Source: Flammeovirgaceae bacterium (GTDB lineage Bacteria > Bacteroidota > Bacteroidia > Cytophagales > Cyclobacteriaceae). Taken from it: DNA of 44,091 nt. Location of the stretch: positions 1 to 44,091 of the forward strand of contig JAJTGY010000035.1 of the NCBI GenBank assembly GCA_021298015.1. Direction: 5' to 3'. Position 1 is the first letter of the stretch; the number at the start of each line of letters is the position of its first letter. The notes under the pieces are model-generated. The model saw only the letters and a list, made by a program, of their open reading frames with translations. It was not told where the DNA came from and did not search any database. Positions 39,540 through 44,091 of this stretch are shown piece by piece. A program made the position numbers and the translations under genes.

Positions 39540-41936
39540 GTGGCTACTTCCAAAACGCTTTCAGCCAAAGTATCACGCGATGCCGAAACCGTGTTGGGCG
39601 ATTACCGCCTGGCCTGGGCGAGCCGCGAGGCCAGTTTGCTGGGCCGAAAGGAAGTATTTATGGGAAAGGCCAAGTTTGGCATTTTCGGAGATGGGAAAGA
39701 AGTGGCGCAAATCGCCATGGCCCGCGTATTCAAGCCCGGTGATTTTCGATCGGGGTACTACCGCGACCAAACGTTTATGTTTGCCATTGGCGAGCTTACG
39801 CTCCAACAGTACTTTGCTCAGCTCTATGCTCATCCGAGTGTGGAGGCTGATCCGGCATCGGCTGGTCGTTTGATGAACGGCCATTATGCCACGCGCATGG
39901 TGGATGAATCGGGTAACCTGATTGACCTGACCAAAAAGAAAAACAGCAGCGCGGATATTTCGCCCACGGCCGCTCAAATGCCGCGGTTGCTGGGTCTGGC
40001 ATACGCGTCAAAATTATTCCGGCAAAACCAATCGCTTCATACGTACAAAACGTTGTCCCGCAAGGGAAATGAAATTGCCTTTGGAACAATCGGCAATGCC
40101 TCTACATCGGAGGGTATGTTTTTTGAGGCCATGAATGCTGCCGGGGTCTTGCAAGTACCCATGCTGGTGGCGGTTTGGGATGATGACTATGGCATCTCCG
40201 TTCCGCAGGAGTACCACACCACCAAGCAAAGCATTTCAAAAGCGCTGGCCGGATTCCAGCGGGGTGCCGATGAGCCCGGGATCGAAATTATTACCGTACG
40301 CGGTTGGGATTACCCCGGCTTAATGCAAGCCTTTACCCAGGCCGAGAAAATTTGTCGTGAACAACACGTGCCGGTGCTGCTTCATGTTCGGGAGGTAACG
40401 CAACCACAAGGGCATTCAACCTCGGGTTCACACGAGCGATATAAATCCAAAGAGCGTCTGGCCTGGGAAAGAGACCATGACGGTTTGAAAAAAATGCGCG
40501 AGTGGATTTTGGATCAGGAGATGGCAACTCCTGCCGAGCTCAATCAGTTGGAGGCTGAGGGGAAGGCGTTGGCCAAGGAAGCCAAGGAAGCGGCCTGGAA
40601 AAGTTTCATGGCCGAGATTCACCGCGATCAGGATCAGTTGCTTGCGCTCTTAACCCGCGCAGAAAATGGAATGCCTGATATTGCGGAAGTGCGCGAAACA
40701 CTGGCCAAGACCATTAACCCCTTACGGTTGGATGGGGCCCGTGCCGCCAAAAAAGCACTCCGATTGTTGCGGCATAGTGAGGCTGACGTGAAGCAGGAAA
40801 TCCGACAGTGGATTGAGCGAACCAGTTTGGATAACCACGACCGGTTTAACTCCCACCTGCATAGTCAGTCCGCCTACTCGGCAGTTCAACAGGAAGCGGT
40901 TCCTCCGCAATATTCGGATCATTCGCCTTTGATAGACGGGCGCGAGATTTTGCAGGCCTGCTTCCGCGAGGCCCTCGCGCGCGATCCACGCGTCTTAGCC
41001 TTTGGCGAAGATGTGGGCCGCATCGGGGATGTGAACCAGGGATTTGCCGGCCTGCAGGAGCAGTTTGGTGAGTTGCGCGTCACGGATACGGGCATCCGCG
41101 AGTGCACGATCATCGGCCAGGGTATTGGCCTGGCCTTGCGCGGCCTTCGACCCATAGCCGAAATTCAATATCTGGACTACCTGCTTTACGCGATTCAGAT
41201 TTTGTCGGATGACCTGGCCAGCTTACAGTACCGAACCAAAGGAGGCCAACGTGCGCCACTCATCGTGCGAACCCGCGGCCACCGGTTGGAAGGTGTTTGG
41301 CATTCCGGATCACCTATGGGCATGGTGCTTCACAGTTTGCGTGGCATGCATGTGCTGGTTCCGCGGAACATGACCCAAGCGGCTGGCTTCTACAATCTGC
41401 TGTTGGAGTCTGATGAACCGGCCATTGTGGTAGAATGCCTCAATGGCTACCGATTAAAAGAAAAGTTACCCGATAACATTGGCACGTTTAAAGTGCCGCT
41501 GGGCGTACCCGAAGTGCTTCGTGAGGGTGATGATGTCACCGTTGTGACGTACGGCTCCATGTGCCGCCTGGTGTTGGAAGCAGCCGCTGAACTGGCTGCG
41601 TTGGGTGTTTCCTGCGAGGTGATTGACGTACAGACCTTGTTGCCGTTCGACCGCCACCACCGCATTGTGGAATCGGTCAAGAAAACAAATCGGGTGGTAT
41701 TTACGGATGAAGACGTGCCCGGTGGCGCCACAGCATTTATGATGCAGCACGTGCTGGAAACGCAGCAGGCATTTCGTTATCTGGATGCTGCTCCGCTGAC
41801 CATTCCGGCCAAAGACCACCGCCCGGCTTACGGCTCGGATGGAGATTACTTCTCAAAGCCAAATCAGGAAGAATTAATCGATAAGATTTACGCCTTGATG
41901 CGGGAATCCGATCCCGCTCGTTTTCCCGCCCTGTAG
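39540..41936 (+). CDS. Fused alpha-beta 2-oxoacid dehydrogenase E1 (branched-chain type)
   Basis: A 798-aa thiamine-diphosphate enzyme in which E1 alpha (about 1-400) and E1 beta (about 460-798) form one chain. E1 decarboxylates a 2-oxoacid and passes the acyl group to lipoyl-E2. The alpha part has the diphosphate-binding segment GNASTSEG (185-192) and VWDDDYGIS; the beta part starts DGREILQACFREAL and includes GEDVGRIGDVNQGF and the C-terminal transketolase-type domain with DVQTLLPFD. A charged, poorly conserved linker joins them. Resemblance is closest to branched-chain 2-oxoisovalerate E1; pyruvate cannot be excluded. E2 and E3 are not in the window. The GTG start at 39540 follows a promoter at 39492-39519. 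Confidence 0.92.
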   Translation: MATSKTLSAKVSRDAETVLGDYRLAWASREASLLGRKEVFMGKAKFGIFGDGKEVAQIAMARVFKPGDFRSGYYRDQTFMFAIGELTLQQYFAQLYAHPSVEADPASAGRLMNGHYATRMVDESGNLIDLTKKKNSSADISPTAAQMPRLLGLAYASKLFRQNQSLHTYKTLSRKGNEIAFGTIGNASTSEGMFFEAMNAAGVLQVPMLVAVWDDDYGISVPQEYHTTKQSISKALAGFQRGADEPGIEIITVRGWDYPGLMQAFTQAEKICREQHVPVLLHVREVTQPQGHSTSGSHERYKSKERLAWERDHDGLKKMREWILDQEMATPAELNQLEAEGKALAKEAKEAAWKSFMAEIHRDQDQLLALLTRAENGMPDIAEVRETLAKTINPLRLDGARAAKKALRLLRHSEADVKQEIRQWIERTSLDNHDRFNSHLHSQSAYSAVQQEAVPPQYSDHSPLIDGREILQACFREALARDPRVLAFGEDVGRIGDVNQGFAGLQEQFGELRVTDTGIRECTIIGQGIGLALRGLRPIAEIQYLDYLLYAIQILSDDLASLQYRTKGGQRAPLIVRTRGHRLEGVWHSGSPMGMVLHSLRGMHVLVPRNMTQAAGFYNLLLESDEPAIVVECLNGYRLKEKLPDNIGTFKVPLGVPEVLREGDDVTVVTYGSMCRLVLEAAAELAALGVSCEVIDVQTLLPFDRHHRIVESVKKTNRVVFTDEDVPGGATAFMMQHVLETQQAFRYLDAAPLTIPAKDHRPAYGSDGDYFSKPNQEELIDKIYALMRESDPARFPAL

Positions 41937-41937
41937 C

Positions 41938-42684
41938 TCAGCGCCTGATTTGCTGCAGGGTAAACTCCGGTGTTTCGATAACGTTACTGACATTTAACGC
42001 CCGGTCTTTTATGTATACCCTCAGTTTGAGCGTGCGCGTACTGAAGATGATGTTGAAGGCAGAGCTCTTCAACGAGTAGTTGATGACACCCTCTAGCGGA
42101 CTACCAGGTTGTTCTTTAAAAAGAATTGGAAACCTTCCATTAAAGCCGTTGTTGCACCCAGGAAAGGGAAATTCCGTAATCCAATCATATAGCCTGAATG
42201 ACCCGTCAGGTTGTTTTATCAGAAAGTCTATGAAGATGTTGGAGTGGCTCGAGTTCGACTGGAAGTAAACGGTATCCTTTACATTTAAACCCTCTTTTAT
42301 CTGCTCCCAGTTCAAACAGGAAAGTTCGGGTAGGGTATCATAACCCGGAATTGTCCTTTTGGATTTATAGGTCACTAGCTTTTTGGAGGTTTGATCAGAG
42401 GTGAGGCGCTCGTTGCTTCCTTCAACAAAATAGAATTTCTGATTGTAGCAAATCTCGTCACTGATGCAGTCATCATCGCTTGAGCTCAACCCTAAGTCGC
42501 CATCGCCATCAGTAAAACTCACTGAAACAACGATGGAGTCCTGTTCGTTCACAATCGGCTCATCACCAAAATAAACGTCTTTAAACTGAATTTCGGGCAC
42601 CACCGGAAATTCGGGCGGGTTAAAGCAGGTGGTGACTGAAATCCCCATGCCGATAATCCCCAACACAGTCGCCCAGCTTTTCAT
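41938..42684 (-). CDS. Hypothetical lipoprotein
   Basis: A 248-aa predicted lipoprotein. The signal peptide MKSWATVLGIIGMGISVTTC ends in a lipobox-like VTTC, so Lgt would modify Cys20. The mature part begins CFNPPEFPVVPEIQFKDVYF, a pattern I have seen in uncharacterised Cytophagales proteins, and contains an acidic run SFTDGDGDLGL like a calcium-binding or PKD-type loop. The rest is beta-rich. No enzyme motif is seen. The start codon is one base from that of the divergent LuxE-like gene. Its stop lies one base beyond the convergent E1 stop. Confidence 0.8.
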   Translation of the reverse strand: MKSWATVLGIIGMGISVTTCFNPPEFPVVPEIQFKDVYFGDEPIVNEQDSIVVSVSFTDGDGDLGLSSSDDDCISDEICYNQKFYFVEGSNERLTSDQTSKKLVTYKSKRTIPGYDTLPELSCLNWEQIKEGLNVKDTVYFQSNSSHSNIFIDFLIKQPDGSFRLYDWITEFPFPGCNNGFNGRFPILFKEQPGSPLEGVINYSLKSSAFNIIFSTRTLKLRVYIKDRALNVSNVIETPEFTLQQIRR

Positions 42685-42685
42685 T

Positions 42686-43720
42686 ATGTCCTCTTTATAT
42701 TCGTCCCTGAAAATTACTCAACAATTGCCCAACTTAAAAAGTTTTGAGAGCCTGCTGCGTACGGTAAACGATGATACGTTTGCCTCTATTGCTCTTGAGC
42801 TGTTCCAAATTCAGGCACAGGCCAATCCGGTTTACCGCTCGTTTCTGGATGCCCGCGGCTTAGCACCTTCCGCTGTCCGGAATGTTTCCGACATTCCCTT
42901 CATGCCGATTTCATTTTTTAAAACCACACGGGTCGTGACAGGGGAGTGGCAGCCGGAGCAGGTGTTCACCAGCAGTGGCACCACCGGATCGATCACCAGT
43001 TCGCACTATGTTCAATCCCTCGCGTTTTACCTCGAACACGCCACGCGGTTGTTTGAGTGCGCTTTTGGATCACCCGCCAACTACCACCTGCTTGCTCTAT
43101 TGCCCGGGTACGCAGAGCGCGAAGGCTCATCGCTGCTGGCGATGGTGGAACATCTGATTCGCCAGACGAAATCTCCTTTTTCGGGCTATTATCTCCGCAA
43201 TCAGGTGGATCTCCTTCGGCAGGTTGACCGTGTTCGCCAGATGAATGACGGGAGGAAGGTGCTAATCTGGGGGGTTACTTTTTCCCTTTTGGAACTGGCG
43301 GAGCAGCACGCTCCCAACCTGGCGGACTGCCTGATAATCGAGACCGGGGGCATGAAAGGGAGGCGGCCAGAACTGACCCGGGCGGAATTGCACGAAGTCC
43401 TGAGTACGGCCTTCGGGGTCCGGCAGGTGGCATCGGAATACGGGATGACCGAATTGTTGTCACAGGCCTACTCGGAAGGAGCGGGTCGGTTTTCGGTGCC
43501 CCCGTGCATGAAGATCCGGATTCGGGACATCAATGACCCGAAAGCCGTTGTATCGGCCGGAAAAACGGGGTTAATCCAGGTTATTGACCTGGCTAACATT
43601 CATTCCTGCGCCTTTATTGAGACCGAGGATTTAGGCCTCCTTAGTCAGGACGGTTACTTTCAGGTGCTTGGCCGCATGGATAACAGCGATGCGAGAGGCT
43701 GCAATCTGCTGGTCGGTTAG
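42686..43720 (+). CDS. LuxE-like acyl-protein synthetase/acyltransferase
   Basis: A 344-aa member of the ANL-related LuxE family, which activates a fatty acid with ATP and transfers it to a cysteine. The adenylate loop is FTSSGTTG (94-101); ASEYGMTELLSQAY corresponds to the acyl-AMP pocket; and Cys339 near the C-terminus (RGCNLLVG) lies where LuxE has its acyl-accepting cysteine. luxC and luxD are absent, so bioluminescence aldehyde synthesis is not implied; Bacteroidota members are uncharacterised. The ATG at 42686 abuts the divergent lipoprotein start; a TTG at 42725 is an alternative that would leave space for promoters. Confidence 0.85.
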   Translation: MSSLYSSLKITQQLPNLKSFESLLRTVNDDTFASIALELFQIQAQANPVYRSFLDARGLAPSAVRNVSDIPFMPISFFKTTRVVTGEWQPEQVFTSSGTTGSITSSHYVQSLAFYLEHATRLFECAFGSPANYHLLALLPGYAEREGSSLLAMVEHLIRQTKSPFSGYYLRNQVDLLRQVDRVRQMNDGRKVLIWGVTFSLLELAEQHAPNLADCLIIETGGMKGRRPELTRAELHEVLSTAFGVRQVASEYGMTELLSQAYSEGAGRFSVPPCMKIRIRDINDPKAVVSAGKTGLIQVIDLANIHSCAFIETEDLGLLSQDGYFQVLGRMDNSDARGCNLLVG

Positions 43721-43730
43721 CCGCTCAAAT

Positions 43731-43748
43731 CGCCAAACGGGCGTTTTT
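43731..43748 (+). terminator. Weak terminator-like hairpin after the LuxE-like gene
   Basis: A 4-bp GC stem (CGCC 43731-43734 with GGCG 43740-43743) is followed by TTTTT. The stem is short, so this is only a possible terminator. Confidence 0.35.
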
Positions 43749-43759
43749 AGGGGTCGGAA

Positions 43760-43790
43760 TTTGGACCCATCAATAACATTGATATTTTTG
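43760..43790 (+). promoter_or_regulatory. Consensus Bacteroidota promoter of the small lipoprotein
   Basis: TTTG (43760-43763), a 19-nt spacer and TATTTTTG (43783-43790) match the Bacteroidota -33/-7 consensus in both boxes and in spacing. The start codon at 43810 lies 19 nt beyond, so the leader would be about 13 nt. It is the best promoter match in the window. Confidence 0.75.
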
Positions 43791-43809
43791 CTTACCCAAC
43801 CGATTGACT

Positions 43810-43929
43810 ATGAAAAAGCTTTTACTGTTCATCCTTCTGGCAGCCTTTGTAACGGCCTGCAGCCAGTACACTTGCCCTACTTACAGCAAGAAGGAGGTAA
43901 AGAACACACCTGCTGAGAAGCATATTTAA
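43810..43929 (+). CDS. Small lipoprotein (39 aa)
   Basis: A 39-residue ORF behind a consensus promoter. The signal peptide MKKLLLFILLAAFVTAC ends in a good lipobox (VTAC, Cys17). The mature peptide is only 23 residues, CSQYTCPTYSKKEVKNTPAE plus KHI, with a second Cys. Residues after the lipid anchor are Ser-Gln, with no Asp retention signal, so outer-membrane sorting would be expected by E. coli rules, which may not hold in this phylum. Function unknown. Confidence 0.75.
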   Translation: MKKLLLFILLAAFVTACSQYTCPTYSKKEVKNTPAEKHI

Positions 43930-44091
43930 ACGAGGTATTTTTGTACGTCTTTCGGGCCAATTTCCGGCCCGCACATAATTATTAGTCGTTCCATCACGTT
44001 CTTCCTGACTTGTCCGCGGTAAATTTTTCAAAAATTTAAGTCGTTGATTTTCAATTCACTGCGCCCATAAAATTTGTATTTTGTCGCACTA
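43930..44091. other. AT-rich intergenic sequence at the right edge
   Basis: No gene is supported. A 6-bp hairpin CGGGCC/GGCCCG (43953-43958 with 43966-43971) without a T-run follows the small lipoprotein and could be its transcript end. TATTTTG at 44077-44083 near the window end resembles a -7 box for a gene beyond the edge, but no properly spaced TTG is seen. Confidence 0.4.

Noticed and set aside
1..44091. CRISPR array, insertion sequence or rRNA operon
   Set aside because: No regularly spaced repeats, transposase frames with terminal repeats, or rRNA-like sequence were seen anywhere in the window.

Overview
The window looks like chromosomal DNA of a Bacteroidota member, probably of the order Cytophagales. 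The signs are an IPExxxVDY-family protein, a fused alpha-beta 2-oxoacid dehydrogenase E1, an ExbB-(3 TM)-ExbD-ExbD operon, a UMF1-type transporter, a secreted DUF5117-type metalloprotease, a glycine-tailed RRM protein, and several promoters of the Bacteroidota type (TTG or TTTG, about 19 nt, then TAnnTTTG). Shine-Dalgarno sequences are mostly absent. Coding density is very high: many neighbours overlap by ATGA, and several convergent pairs share or nearly share stop codons. Only two gene-poor stretches exceed 300 bases, at about 3349-3816 and 32448-33085.

Layout. (1) 78-404 is the 3' remnant of a 6-phosphogluconate dehydrogenase, followed by a secreted zinc metalloprotease (498-2963) and a convergent RRM protein. 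(2) 3697-13434 is one long minus-strand directon. It starts with acpP, fabF, rnc and nadE, continues with lgt behind its own promoter-like sequence, and ends with three outer-membrane genes (single-POTRA Omp85-like barrel, PorV/PorQ-like barrel, ComEA-type HhH plus barrel) and a tiny membrane ORF. (3) 13532-18986 is housekeeping: IPExxxVDY protein, pyruvate kinase, RqcH, a PhnP-like metallo-hydrolase and miaA. (4) 19027-25629 is a surface-glycan cluster: two GT4-type glycosyltransferases, a flippase, an FkbM methyltransferase, a hexapeptide acyltransferase and a WbsX/GH99-like protein. (5) 25626-32447 holds ruvC and then a tightly packed plus-strand run: GT2, SpoIIE-type phosphatase, polysaccharide deacetylase, MurG-like glycosyltransferase, DgkA-type kinase, TatD and asparaginase. 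(6) 32448-32841 is a structured, repeat-containing intergenic region next to tRNA-Ser(GGA). (7) 33086-35248 is an ExbB/ExbD proton-channel operon ending in a clear terminator. (8) 35309-43929 holds a UMF1 transporter, AMP nucleosidase, an orphan HsdR-N nuclease domain, alanine dehydrogenase, a gamma-glutamylcyclotransferase-like protein, E1, a lipoprotein back-to-back with a LuxE-like enzyme, and a 39-residue lipoprotein.

Most of this is ordinary core-genome content. I found no defence island, prophage, CRISPR array or insertion sequence. The candidates most worth a second look are: the outer-membrane trio, in which a ComEA-type DNA-binding fold is joined to a beta-barrel; the nested inverted repeats and the 17-nt copy of the tRNA-Ser 3' end at 32486-32770; the GC-rich structured segment at 3484-3696; the stand-alone HsdR-N nuclease domain; the large periplasmic insertion in Lgt; and divergent start codons separated by a single base at 42685. 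All functional statements rest on motif recognition by eye; no database search was run.
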